64,000 bases of DNA from Streptomyces flavidovirens DSM 40150 (GCF_000429085.1 NZ_AUBE01000011.1:188344-252343), one strand, 5' to 3'. Shown: positions 17,853-26,717, numbered from the stretch's first letter. Translations and numbers: made by a program. The notes: generated by a model from the sequence alone, not told the origin.

Positions 17853-18328
17853 ACATGGCCCGAGTCGACTACTTCGACGATCCGAACGCCCCGAAGGCGA
17901 ACAGCATCGTTCCGTCCGTCACGCAGTGGCGCTCAACGATGCCGGGGAAGTCTTGCTGATCCACAAGACGGACACCAACCTGTGGGCACACCCCGGCGGT
18001 GGCGCCGACGTCGGCGAGTCAGCCCCCGATGCCGCTCCGTACGTGAGACCAAGGAAGAGACCGGGGGTTCGACATCGAGGTGACGGGACTGGTCGGCATC
18101 TTTACCAATCCGGCGCACCTCATGGCGTATGACGACGGGGAGGTGCACCGACAGTTTTCGATCTGCTGCCGGCCCGCATCGTCGGCGGTGAGCTGCGTAC
18201 GAGCAGCGAGAGCAAGGAGGTGGCGTTGGTCCACCCCAGCCGGCTGGACGGTCTGAACATCCACCCGTCGATGCGGATGCGGAGTGATCGCGGGCTGACT
18301 GATCGCCCCGATCCCTACATCGGCTGAT
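17853..18328 (+). pseudogene. NUDIX hydrolase, broken
   Basis: The ATG at 17853 opens MARVDYFDDPNAPKANSIVP. A one-base loss near 17921 shifts the frame to AVALNDAGEVLLIHKTDTNL, then WAHPGGGADVGESAPDAA. The NUDIX box (expected REVKEETG) is disrupted near 18045, where only another frame reads ETKEETGGS. The C-terminal part reads HPSRLDGLNIHPSMRMR after more shifts. Intact family members hydrolyse nucleoside diphosphate derivatives. It is codirectional with the broken DUF5919 gene, an arrangement I recall from streptomycetes. Confidence 0.75.
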
Positions 18329-18875
18329 CAGCGAGGCGAGAGGGCGTCCGATCAACGGCGGCCCCGAGGCCCGGACGCGCCTTGCTGGTTGCGTTGTGCA
18401 CCTCGCTGCCCGGCTCGTACCGCACCAGGATCTCGTCAATGCGGTGATCGAAGTTGAACGACGTCCGACCGACCCAGTCGTCATGTCCGCATAGATCAGC
18501 GCGTCGAGGACGGGACAGTCCTCCCGCTCGTACACGTCCAGCTGGGCGGTCAGCCCACGCTGCTCAGCCTCGTACACCGCTCCGGAGCGATGGGCAACGA
18601 GGCGTACGAGCCGGGAGAGCGCCGCCCCGAGGCTTCCCAGATGGCGAGCACCGTCGAGCGGGTGGAAGCCCGTGTCTCGCAGCTCCGGGGCGTAGCCGAT
18701 GTCATGCAGCCAGGCAGCGGCGACGAGTAGATCACGGTCGCCTTCGGACACAGCCGCGGATGCTTCGCTTGTACGAGCCGCCACCTCCTGAGTGTGCAGC
18801 CAGCGGTTCCCGAGGAGGCAAGAGCGACTCGGCCAGTTCAGCCGCGCCTTGAGACGTATCCAATCCAGAGGGCAT
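18315..18875 (-). pseudogene. HD-domain phosphohydrolase, broken
   Basis: The minus strand reads AELAESLLP, then after a frameshift near 18815 NRWLHTQEVAARTSEAS and AAAWLHDIGYAPELRDTGFH (the HD pair with its flanking metal ligands), then VLDALIYADMTTG. A second shift near 18470 restores NFDHRIDEILVRYEPGSEVH and the normal end at 18315. HD proteins of this class hydrolyse phosphoester bonds. It is convergent with the NUDIX remnant. Confidence 0.75.
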
Positions 18876-19559
18876 AGATCGCACGGCAGCCTGATGAGCG
18901 TGTAGCCGACAGCCTGGGATCGGCCGCCCAGGGCATTGCGGGTAAGAGTTTTCCTGCTTCATCAAGACCCCGCGCACGGCGCCGGCGCGCGCCGCCTTGC
19001 GGCGCGCTGCGTGCTCGGGGTGGTTAGGAGACCCGTTGCGGGGCGGTCGGCTCCACGGCTTTAGGCAGCCACTTTGGGGTCGCGCCCCAAAGCAGCTCCA
19101 GCCCAAAGCCGCTCCGCCGACCGCGCGTAGTGGTGCCCGTGCCCGATCAAGCGGGGACCGACGGGATGGCAGCGGCGTCAGCGCAGGTGGGAAACGTCAC
19201 AGGTCAGCGACCATCCGCGTGCGGGATGTTCCAAACAAGTACACAAGGGCCCGGTGCCGGCGCTTGACGGTGTCAGTGAGACTCCACCGACCTGTGGCCG
19301 CGCTCTCGGCCTGTCTGGGCAAGCAACCGAATCGACAGCACAACGTAGACTCGCTAACCGCAAAAGGATCTGTCGCCAGCTAGCACTGGCAATTGTCCAG
19401 CTCCTCCGGCCATGGCTGCGGACGGATGAGGCGACAGCGCTCGCCGCGATGTCAGTGGCTCCCGCCACAATGGATGTGCTCATGGGATGCCCATCGAGCG
19501 TGACGAGGTCGCTAAGATCACAGCGCGACTGCTGCAGTCGCCACGGAAGGGACATCTGG
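18876..19559. other. Non-coding island segment with strong palindromes
   Basis: No gene is recognisable in these 680 bases. They contain a 9-base perfect hairpin at 18987-19007 and a nested palindrome at 19043-19124, described separately. The last ~300 bases should hold the promoter and leader of the methyltransferase. Upstream in-frame starts for that gene exist here, but the added sequence is not methyltransferase-like. Confidence 0.6.
19043..19124. repeat. 82-base nested palindrome
   Basis: Three nested inverted repeats share one centre. The outer pair is GCGGTCGGC (19043-19051) with GCCGACCGC (19116-19124). The middle pair is CGGCTTT (19056-19062) with AAAGCCG (19105-19111). The inner pair is CTTTGGGG (19072-19079) with CCCCAAAG (19085-19092) around TCGCG. 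It is too long for a simple terminator and has no T run. A replication origin of the lost element or a miniature transposable element is possible. Confidence 0.7.
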
Positions 19560-20786
19560 ATGCATCGATGGACGTTCGCCGACCTTTTCAGTGGCGCCGG
19601 CGGGATGAGTTATGGGTTTCATGCACATGGCGACTTTGAGCTTGTCGGGGCCGTTGACGCCCAAGTAGGCAAGCCCAGCAGCGGCAGAGGGACGCTGGAG
19701 TGCAACGACACCTACGCAGCCAATATGCAAGTTCAGCCGTTCGAAGAAGACATCGCTGCGCTTTCCGGATCAAAACTACGGTCACTGCTGGACCTGCGGC
19801 TTCAGGGTCGGGAACTCGACGTACTCAGCGCTTGCCCACCTTGCACCGGTTTGTCACGAGCCAACCCGAAGAACCACATCGCGGACGATGCCCGAAACTC
19901 ACTGATCGGGAAGACGGCAGAGTTTGTCGCCGAACTGATGCCCTCCATCTTGGTGATGGAGAACGCACGGGAGATGCTCCAGGGGAACTTTCGGCATCAT
20001 TTCGAGCAGCTCCGTGCGGACCTAAAGGACATGCACTATAGCGTCCACGCCAGCACCCACACGCTCACCAGGTTCGGACTGCCGCAGCAGCGTGAGCGCG
20101 CCTTGGTAATCGCCGTGCGTGAGGATAAGCAGTTTCATACCCTTGAAGAGCTGTGGGGCGATTCGATGGTGAAGCCGGAAGCCATCTCAGTGCGACGGGC
20201 GATCAGTCATCTACCTCAGGTAGCAGCAGGCGAACGCCACTCAGCCGATCCGATGCACGTCTCACCTTCAATTGGTACAGACGTCACGCTCAGGCGACTT
20301 CAGGCTACCCCTCGCGATGGCGGATCTTGGATCGATATGCGAGAACATCCGGACGCCGACATCGTATTGACGCCAGCAATGAAAAGGACGATCGCCGCTA
20401 GCAAGTTCGGCTCTTATCCAGATATTTACGGGCGTTTGTGGTGGGATAGGCCTGCACCCACCATCAAGCGGGAGTGCTCACATTTCGGCAACGGAAGGTA
20501 CTCGCATCCCGAACAGGACCGGCTTTGCACCGTTCGTGAACTCGGCCTTCTGTCGGGCTTTCCGGAGAACTTCATCTTCAAGGCGCGGGCAGTCTCCAAC
20601 ATGTACCGCCACATCGGCGACGCGGTACCGCCGCTCATCTCGTACCAACTGGCGCATGTCGCCGAGTGGGTGTTGACAGGAGCGCGTCCTGAACTGGAAA
20701 GCGTCGTACTCCCTGGAACAAGCCTGCGAGCGGATGACATCGTGCGGTCGAACCAGCCGGTACAGCTGGATCTCGTCGCAGTTTGA
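19560..20786 (+). CDS. DNA (cytosine-5-)-methyltransferase
   Basis: 408 residues. Motif I is FADLFSGAGGMSYGF (near residues 6-20). The catalytic motif IV is SACPPCTGLS, with the nucleophile Cys and Thr replacing the usual Gln. Motif VI is the variant MENARE (usually ENV), motif VIII is GLPQQRERALVI, the target-recognition region lies near 200-330, motif IX is RELGLLSGFPENF and motif X is IGDAVPP. The enzyme methylates C5 of cytosine, and convergent gene order suggests it protects against the nuclease at 20841-21602. The ATG at 19560 has GGAAGGG 8 bases upstream and starts directly before motif I. GC content is lower than in core genes. Unlike its neighbours it has no frameshift. Confidence 0.92.
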   Translation: MHRWTFADLFSGAGGMSYGFHAHGDFELVGAVDAQVGKPSSGRGTLECNDTYAANMQVQPFEEDIAALSGSKLRSLLDLRLQGRELDVLSACPPCTGLSRANPKNHIADDARNSLIGKTAEFVAELMPSILVMENAREMLQGNFRHHFEQLRADLKDMHYSVHASTHTLTRFGLPQQRERALVIAVREDKQFHTLEELWGDSMVKPEAISVRRAISHLPQVAAGERHSADPMHVSPSIGTDVTLRRLQATPRDGGSWIDMREHPDADIVLTPAMKRTIAASKFGSYPDIYGRLWWDRPAPTIKRECSHFGNGRYSHPEQDRLCTVRELGLLSGFPENFIFKARAVSNMYRHIGDAVPPLISYQLAHVAEWVLTGARPELESVVLPGTSLRADDIVRSNQPVQLDLVAV

Positions 20787-20840
20787 TGTCAGCACGGCGG
20801 AGCGCCGTTTGACCGCGCTCCGCCACACGCTGCACCCCGT

Positions 20841-21602
20841 CTATTCCTCAATTTCAGGAATAGTAGGCACTGTCCAACTCGAATGAAATCGGCAGCGCTT
20901 GACTGGGAGCCGACTTAGGGTGACCTTTTCCACACTGCCGTCAAGAACCACCTTAAAGGCGATACCACTAGAGTCCCTGACGAGCGCGGAGCTACCCCCG
21001 TTCTTCGTTCGGGGCGTGAAGTCGTCTTCACCGAGATCAGCCACGCGCACCAAGAGGCTTTTCGGTATCTCTATGAGCTCATAGCGCACGAGTTCGGGCC
21101 CCATTGAAAACGCGCGCAGCGTGGCGATTCTGTCGTACTCGTCCAGATGCCGAAGAAACCTTGGCACGCATTCACGGGCAAAATCACTGGGCGTCTCACA
21201 ATCGCGAATCCAGCGAGCCTCAGAGAACTTCGATACTCCAATAGTGGACTTGCTTATTTTGGCCGACGCCTCCGTCTTCAGCGACCAGCGCACCCCGTCA
21301 ACCGCGGCGTCAGCACCTTGGAAGGTTTGCGATTTTGTCTTGTTCGCCGAGACACCCGAGTACCTAGCTGCAGCAATGAAGGCATATTCAAAGGAAGCCT
21401 TCTTAAACTTCTCTTCTGACGTCGCGTGGTGAATCTTCAGACGATTCAAAAAGTAGTCGCTAAATTTACCGCCAGCTAGATCAGAAGACGGATCAACTCG
21501 AACCTGGCACGGCGCCCGCAAAGCCTCGGCCATCTCCCCGAGCATCTCCAGCTGCGCATCATCCAAGAGTTGCGCTTCCGTCATCAAACGCTCCAGCGTC
21601 AC
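20841..21602 (-). CDS. Putative type II restriction endonuclease (partner of the methyltransferase)
   Basis: 253 residues, not recognised as a named family. It is convergent with the methyltransferase, 54 bases apart, the usual layout of a type II restriction-modification pair. The segment GADAAVDGVRWSLKTEASAK (near residues 95-114) could be a PD-(D/E)xK core, with D in VDG and K in SLK, but Ser stands where Glu is usual. The N-terminal helix region includes LAGGKFSDYFLNRLKIHHAT. The GTG start at 21600-21602 has GAGGGG 5 bases upstream. The gene is AT-rich for this genome, supporting transfer. The nuclease role rests on context and length. Confidence 0.6.
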   Translation of the reverse strand: MTLERLMTEAQLLDDAQLEMLGEMAEALRAPCQVRVDPSSDLAGGKFSDYFLNRLKIHHATSEEKFKKASFEYAFIAAARYSGVSANKTKSQTFQGADAAVDGVRWSLKTEASAKISKSTIGVSKFSEARWIRDCETPSDFARECVPRFLRHLDEYDRIATLRAFSMGPELVRYELIEIPKSLLVRVADLGEDDFTPRTKNGGSSALVRDSSGIAFKVVLDGSVEKVTLSRLPVKRCRFHSSWTVPTIPEIEE

Positions 21603-21810
21603 TCAAACCCCTCACGTTAACACCAGCGGGGGAACTATGTGATCATCTGGCCTTGAACGCTGTCAACTAGTTCACTTGGTCACCTGCGCCGGCATTCAAC
21701 AGCCCCAGCTGGCTCCTATAAGCATTCAGAACGGGTCAATACTGCTAGGCGTTCCCCACCTGGCTGTATTGATCACGAGCGTTGTCGACTGTCATGGTCT
21801 TGATCATGGA

Positions 21811-21866
21811 GAAGACCTCCGGTGTGGTGGAGGTATCTAGGCTCCACACCACGCACGGAGGTCTTC
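21811..21866. repeat. Large hairpin in the transposase leader
   Basis: GAAGACCTCCG at 21811-21821 pairs with CGGAGGTCTTC at 21856-21866, and TGTGGTGGA pairs with TCCACACCA inside it. The hairpin ends at the base before the transposase GTG, where it could hide the start or form part of the left IS end. Confidence 0.7.
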
Positions 21867-22450
21867 GTGTCACACCGTAATGCCCGTCTGACCGTTCACG
21901 GCAGGCGACTGTCGGTCGAATGTGCCGTTCCCAGCCGGCCTGGCACTACACCGCACCGGACCTCGGCCGTGACCGAGGTGCGTGTCTGCGAGCTCCGCCG
22001 CCCGAAGCCCGGCCCGGCCCGCATCGGCCCGGCCCTCGGCCTGCCCGCTTCGACGGTGCACCGCGTTCTTGCCCGGCACGGGCTGAACCGGCCTGCGTTC
22101 CTGGACCGGCCACCAGGACGGTGATCCGCCGTTACGAACGCGACCGTCGCGGAGAACTGCTGCACGTCGACGTCAAGAAACTCGGCCGCATCCCAGACGG
22201 CGGCGGCCACAATGCGCTCGGCCGCCAGGCCGGCCGCGACACCGCAGCGGCATGGGATTCGACTACGTCCACTCCGCCGTGGACGACCAACCCACCTGGC
22301 CTACAGCGAGATCCACGACGACGAAAAGGCCGCCACCTGCGCAGGCTTCTGACGCGGGCCGCCGCGTTCTTCGCCGGCCACGGCATCGACCGGGGTGTCC
22401 CATGGCGGTCGGGAGCTGCGGCCGCCCAGACCGGCCTGCGAGCTGATGGC
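21867..22450 (+). pseudogene. IS481-family transposase, broken
   Basis: The GTG at 21867 opens VSHRNARLTVHGRRLSVE, the usual start of this family. Internal deletions follow: the helix-turn-helix region is mostly lost and reading resumes as LGLPASTVHRVLARHGLNR, RRYERDRRGELLHVDVKKLG (first catalytic Asp region of the DDE core), RIPDGGGHNALG and RAAAFFAGHGIDR in different frames. The second Asp and Glu regions are gone. It cannot transpose. No clear terminal inverted repeats or target duplication are seen. Confidence 0.82.
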
Positions 22451-22621
22451 CTCGACCAGCGCGTGGCCGTCACTGCGATTCCGAAGACGAAGACGAATAG
22501 CAGCGCGGGCCAGCAGGGTCGGGCGCCCCCTGGTCTTGGGCAGGGGGCCCGTGGTGCTCGCGTGCATCAGTAGTCGGCGTACGGTCGCCCTCCGCGCTCG
22601 CGCGAAGCCCTGCGCGGGGGA

Positions 22622-23061
22622 TCAGGCGCGTAGGAATGTGAGTACCGCCAGGACGCGGCGGTGGGATTCGTCTGCGGGGGGTAGGTTCAGTTTGGCGAGG
22701 ATGTTGCCTATGGGCTTGCCCACCGCCGCCTCGGAGACCACCAGTTGACGGGCTACCGCCGCGTTGGACTTGCCCTCCGCGACCAGTGCCAGTACTCCCT
22801 TTCGCGGAGCGTTAGCGCTCCAGGGGGTCGCGGCGGCGGCGCAGGAGATGGCGTACCACTTCCGGTCTACGACCATACCGTCGGCGGCGACCTCCTGGAG
22901 GGCCGTCTGGAACTCCTCGACCTGGCCGACCCGGTCCTTGAGCAGGTAGCCGATGCCGGTGCCGTCGCCGACGGCCGCCGCGACCTCGTGGCGAAGCGGG
23001 CCAGCAGAGCCATCAGTCCTTCACGCAGCAGCACGCTGTCCTCGGCCAGGACTACCCGCAG
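22622..23061 (-). pseudogene. LuxR-type response regulator with deleted receiver core
   Basis: The N-terminus reads LRVVLAEDSVLLREGLMALL, but the expected start codon is CTG. After a frameshift near 23000 it reads HEVAAAVGDGTGIGYLLKDR. This joins the first third of a receiver domain directly to its end, so the phospho-acceptor Asp region is gone. The C-terminal LuxR helix-turn-helix is LALVAEGKSNAAVARQLVVS, then EAAVGKPIGNILAKLNL, after a frame-damaged linker. It lies immediately downstream of the broken kinase gene. Confidence 0.8.
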
Positions 23062-24270
23062 CGCTCGGTCGGCTCGGTCGGCTCGGTCGGCTCGCAAGGG
23101 ATCTCCACTCCCAACAGGGGTGGGCGCCAAGGGGGCTGGGCAGGGCAAGAATGCCATCCAGTACTGACACCCGGTCGGCGAGACCGGTCAGGCCGCTGCG
23201 TCCCTCCGCGTGCGCGCCGCCCCTTCCGTCGTCGCGTATCTCGACCACCAGACGGCCGTCGGCATGCCGGCCGGTCACCTCGGCGCGCCGCGCCCCGCTG
23301 TGCTTGCCGATGTTCGCGAGTGCCTCGCAGACGACGAAGTACGCCGCCGCCTCGACCGATTCGGGGAGGCGACCGGGAAGGTCGAGGGTTACGTCGACGG
23401 GGATGGCGGACCGGTCGGCCGCGTCGGTGACGGCCGCTGCGACACCGTAGTCGGCTAGCAGCTTGGGGGGGATGCCCTGGATCAGCTCGCGCAGTTCGGC
23501 CAGCGCCTTGCCCGCTTCGTCATGGGCCTTGGCGAGCTGGTCCGCGAGCGGGCCGGGGAGTGCGTCGAGGCGCGCCAGGCCGAGGGCCATGGTCAGGGCG
23601 ACGATGCGCTGCTGGGCGCCGTCGTGCAGGTCGCGCTCGATGTGGCGCCGCTCCGCCTCGAAGGCGTCGACCAACCGGACCCGTGAGCGTACGAGTTCGG
23701 TGACTCGCGCCCGCAGGTTCGGCGCGGGCGGGGCGATGAGGAGTCGGGTGAGTTCCGCCCGGGCGACCGCCATGATGCCCAGGACCCAGCCGCACACGGG
23801 GAACATGAGGAGGCCGACGACGGCGGTGGCGATCGCCTCCGGCATCGAGGTCGCCGTCCACATCTTCAGTACGCGGGCCTCCTCGCCGCCGCCGACCGTC
23901 ATCATCAGCACCGGAGTGGCCAGCAGGCCCAGCGGCCACAGGACCGTCGCGAACACCAGCGTGTAACCAGCAGCCCCGGCGCGGCGGGCACCTGGTGCGG
24001 GGTCGGAGCGGGCCGGTTGTCGACCGGCCGCAGCCGCAGCCGCTCCGTCGCCGCCACCGGCACTCCGGAGAGCGCCAGCAGGGCGAGCAGTGGCAGGCCG
24101 ATCAGTACGACGGCGAGTACGGTGCCGACCGACGCCCCGACGGTGATCGCCACCAGCGCCGCCAGGCCGACCGACGCGCTGCTGAGCAGGTAGCCGGCCG
24201 ACCGCCAGGGCCAGGGCGTCAGCAGGTAGCGGGGCCGGGCCAGGGCCTGCCACACGTTGATCGGGCGCAT
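23062..24270 (-). pseudogene. Sensor histidine kinase (NarL-partner type), broken
   Basis: The ATG at 24268-24270 opens MRPINVWQALARPRYLLTPW followed by membrane segments. A frameshift near 23980 moves the reading to WPLGLLATPVLMMTVGGG, then the HisKA_3 dimerisation helix ERRHIERDLHDGAQQRIVAL (phospho-His in DLHDG) and the ATPase parts CEALANIGKHSGA and VVEIRDDGRGG. Near 23150 the frame shifts again at RVSVLDG. Four copies of a 9-base CGGTCGGCT-type repeat (about 23066-23095) mark the junction with the response regulator. The pair was a standard two-component system. Confidence 0.82.
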
Positions 24271-24358
24271 GGCCTCACCGTAAAGCCGGGGCCGGGCCAT
24301 ACCCATCCCACCAGGTGGAGGTGAGGGGTATGGCCTGCCCTACCCGTGCCCCGGTCAG

Positions 24359-24480
24359 GCGGTGAGGGTGGCCGGGGCCTCACGCCGGGGGCGCCGTCAA
24401 GTGGTGAGGGTGGCCGGGGCCCACGCCAGGTGCGCCGTCAGGTGGTGAGGGTGGCCGGGTCGCTCACGCCGGGGGTGCCG
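24359..24480. repeat. Three tandem ~41-base repeats over the end of the phospholipase gene
   Basis: Copies at 24359-24400, 24401-24441 and 24442-24480 share GTGGTGAGGGTGGCCGGGGC followed by a CACGCC-N-GCGCCGTCA block. The phospholipase stop codon (24438-24440) lies at the junction of the second and third copies, so the gene's 3' end has been duplicated downstream. Confidence 0.8.
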
Positions 24481-26498
24481 GTTTCCACGTGGCCGGCGAA
24501 GCGGCGCAGGAACGTGGTGTTCGTGTCGGAGACCACGGACACGTCGTACCAGCGCTTGGTGGCGCGCAGGTCCACCGTGTGCGTCACCGTGGCGCCCGCG
24601 CGCACCGTGAAGGTCTGCGGCTGGCCGCCGTACGCGTTGCTGACGGTGAGGTGGGCGGTCGTGGTGCCCGGATTGGTCAGCGTCAGGTCGAGGTTCCCGG
24701 TGGTCGCGTTGTGGCGGGCCGTCGCCTCTGGGCACGCGGTCTTGGCGGGGCTGCGGAAGGTGCGCAGGAAGCCGTTCGGGCCGTGGACCGTGAGGTTGTG
24801 CGTGACCTTGGAGTACGCCGAGTTCCAGGTGTCGGAGATCTTCTTGCCGGCCTCGGCGGTGTACGTCCACGGGGCGTCGGTACGGTTCGCCGACGTGACG
24901 TAGAACTGCGCCCCGGCCACCGCGCCCGGGCTGAAGGTAAGGGCGATCCGGCCGTCGGCCGTGTTGACGGCACCGTCGACGTAGGGCGCGTACGGCAGTG
25001 CGCGGGCCGGGCGCGCGCCGGGCTCCTGCCTGGGCATGCTGCCGACGGCGGGCGGTGTGGGCCGGTAGTCGGGGTGGCGCTCGTGGTCCGGCGGCTCGTA
25101 CGCGGCGGTGTCGGGCAGTTCGGCCGGCCGCGCGTCGGAGGCGCTGAAGTCGAAGGCCGAGGTGAGGTCGCCGCAGATGGCGCGGCGCCACGGGGAGATG
25201 TTGGGCTCGTTCACGCCGAAGCGGCGTTCCATGAAGCGGATGATCGAGGTGTGGTCGAAGACCTCGGAGCAGACGTAACCGCCCGTGCTCCAGGGGGAGA
25301 CGACGAGCATCGGGACGCGCGGGCCGAGGCCGTAGTTGCCCGCCGCGTACGACGTGCCGCCCGCGTACTGCTCGGCGGAGGTGTCGACGGTGGACTTGCC
25401 CTGCGCGGCGGAGGCCGGCGGGTACGGCGGCACGATGTGGTCGAAGAAGCCGTCGTTCTCGTCGTACGTGATGAACAGGGCCGTGCGGCTCCACACCTCG
25501 GGGTCGGACGTCAGCGCGTCCAGCACCTGCGCGATGTACCAGGCGCCGTAGTTCGACGGGAAGTTGGAGTGCTCGGTGAAGGCCTCGGGGGCGGCGATCC
25601 AGGAGATCTGCGGCAGCTTGCCCGCCTGCACGTCGGCCTTGAGGTCGTCGAAGTAGCCGTCGCCGTTCTTGACGCTGGTGCCGGTGCGGGCCTTGTCGTA
25701 CAGCGGGTCGCCGGGCTTGGCGTTGCGGTACTGGTTGAAGTAGAGGAGGGAGTTGTCGCCGTAGTTGCCCCGGTAGGCGTCGTTTATCCAGCCCCAGTGG
25801 CCGGCGGCGTCCAGGCCGTCACCCGTGTCCTGGTAGATCTTCCACGACACCCCGGCCTTCTCCAGCCGCTCGGGGTACGTCGTCCAGCCGTAGCCCGCCT
25901 CCTCGTTGCCGAGGACGGGGCCGCCGCCGGTGCCGTCGTTGCCGGTGTAACCCGTCCACATGTAGTAGCGGTTGGGGTCGGTGGCTCCGATGAACGAGCA
26001 GTGGTACGCGTCGCACACCGTGAACTTGTCGGCGAGGGCGTAGTGGAAGGGGATGTCCTCCCGCGTCAGGTAGGCCATCGTCGTCGGCGTCTTGGCGGGC
26101 ACCCACTGGTCGTACTTGCCCTTGTTGATCGCCTTGTGGCCGCCGGCCCAGTCGTGGTTGAGGCCCTGGAGGAACTGCATGCCGAGATCGTCGGCGGTCG
26201 GGTGGAACGGCAGCGTCACCTTCTTGTTGCCGTCCGCCTGGTGCCAGACCGGCTTGCCGCTGGGCAGCGTCACCGGGCGCGGGTCTCCGAAGCCCCGTAC
26301 GCCCTTCATCGCGCCGAAGTAGTGGTCGAAGGAACGATTCTCCTGCATCAGTACGACGATGTGGTCGACGTCCTGGATCGTGCCGGACACGCGGTTGGCG
26401 GGGATGGCGGCGGCACGGTCGATGCTGCTCGACAGGGCGGCGAAGCCCGCGGTCGCGCCGGCGATCTGGAGGAAGCGGCGCCTATTGAGTTCTGGCAT
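24438..26498 (-). CDS. Tat-exported phosphocholine-preferring phospholipase C
   Basis: 686 residues. The twin-arginine signal LNRRRFLQIAGATAGFAAL sits at residues 3-21, with cleavage probably near DRAAA. The alkaline-phosphatase-like phosphoesterase domain (about 40-450) shows DVDHIVVLMQENRSFDHYFG, WTGYTG, TYDENDGFFDH and GLGPRVPMLVVSPWSTGGYV. Two C-terminal DUF756-type beta domains (about 490-680) complete the usual non-haemolytic PLC layout. It cleaves phosphatidylcholine or sphingomyelin to release phosphate-containing head groups, which helps phosphate scavenging outside the cell. The ATG at 26496-26498 starts directly before the signal; an ATG 33 codons upstream is unlikely. The gene is monocistronic. 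Confidence 0.93.
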   Translation of the reverse strand: MPELNRRRFLQIAGATAGFAALSSSIDRAAAIPANRVSGTIQDVDHIVVLMQENRSFDHYFGAMKGVRGFGDPRPVTLPSGKPVWHQADGNKKVTLPFHPTADDLGMQFLQGLNHDWAGGHKAINKGKYDQWVPAKTPTTMAYLTREDIPFHYALADKFTVCDAYHCSFIGATDPNRYYMWTGYTGNDGTGGGPVLGNEEAGYGWTTYPERLEKAGVSWKIYQDTGDGLDAAGHWGWINDAYRGNYGDNSLLYFNQYRNAKPGDPLYDKARTGTSVKNGDGYFDDLKADVQAGKLPQISWIAAPEAFTEHSNFPSNYGAWYIAQVLDALTSDPEVWSRTALFITYDENDGFFDHIVPPYPPASAAQGKSTVDTSAEQYAGGTSYAAGNYGLGPRVPMLVVSPWSTGGYVCSEVFDHTSIIRFMERRFGVNEPNISPWRRAICGDLTSAFDFSASDARPAELPDTAAYEPPDHERHPDYRPTPPAVGSMPRQEPGARPARALPYAPYVDGAVNTADGRIALTFSPGAVAGAQFYVTSANRTDAPWTYTAEAGKKISDTWNSAYSKVTHNLTVHGPNGFLRTFRSPAKTACPEATARHNATTGNLDLTLTNPGTTTAHLTVSNAYGGQPQTFTVRAGATVTHTVDLRATKRWYDVSVVSDTNTTFLRRFAGHVETGTPGVSDPATLTT

Positions 26499-26648
26499 GG
26501 GTGTGGGGCCTCTTGGGGGTGAGGAGTCAGAAGCGAACAGAATGTTCCAAGAGGACCGGGTGGAAAGGAAGAGGTAGGGAAGGGGTGGTGGCGTCACCGT
26601 AAAAAATTGCGGTATACCTCGCCAACACGGGTGCCGGGCAAGGCCGGG

Positions 26649-26717
26649 CGTCAGGCCCCAGGCATCAGGCGTCAGGTGCAGGTGTCAGGGGTCAGGTGTC
26701 AGGTGTCAGGTGTCAGG
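26649..26717. repeat. 7-base tandem array TGTCAGG at the end of ku
   Basis: About ten units of (T/C)GTCAGG, the last three perfect, run into the ku stop codon (26713-26715). The array was probably produced by slippage and gives stop codons in several minus-strand frames. Confidence 0.75.

Noticed and set aside
15261..24270. Frameshifts as simple sequencing errors
   Set aside because: Dozens of core genes and the R-M genes in the same sequence are intact. The breaks cluster in mobile or redundant genes and include deletions and nonsense codons. The 11-G run near 17733 remains a possible local error.
14203..24300. Second copy of the tRNA-Arg 3' end as attR
   Set aside because: I could not find a repeat of GGTTCGAATCCTGCCGGGGG in the island by reading. 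It may lie outside or be lost.
24489..26522. 677-residue plus-strand frame opposite phospholipase C
   Set aside because: Shadow frame; the minus strand carries a complete Tat-exported phospholipase.
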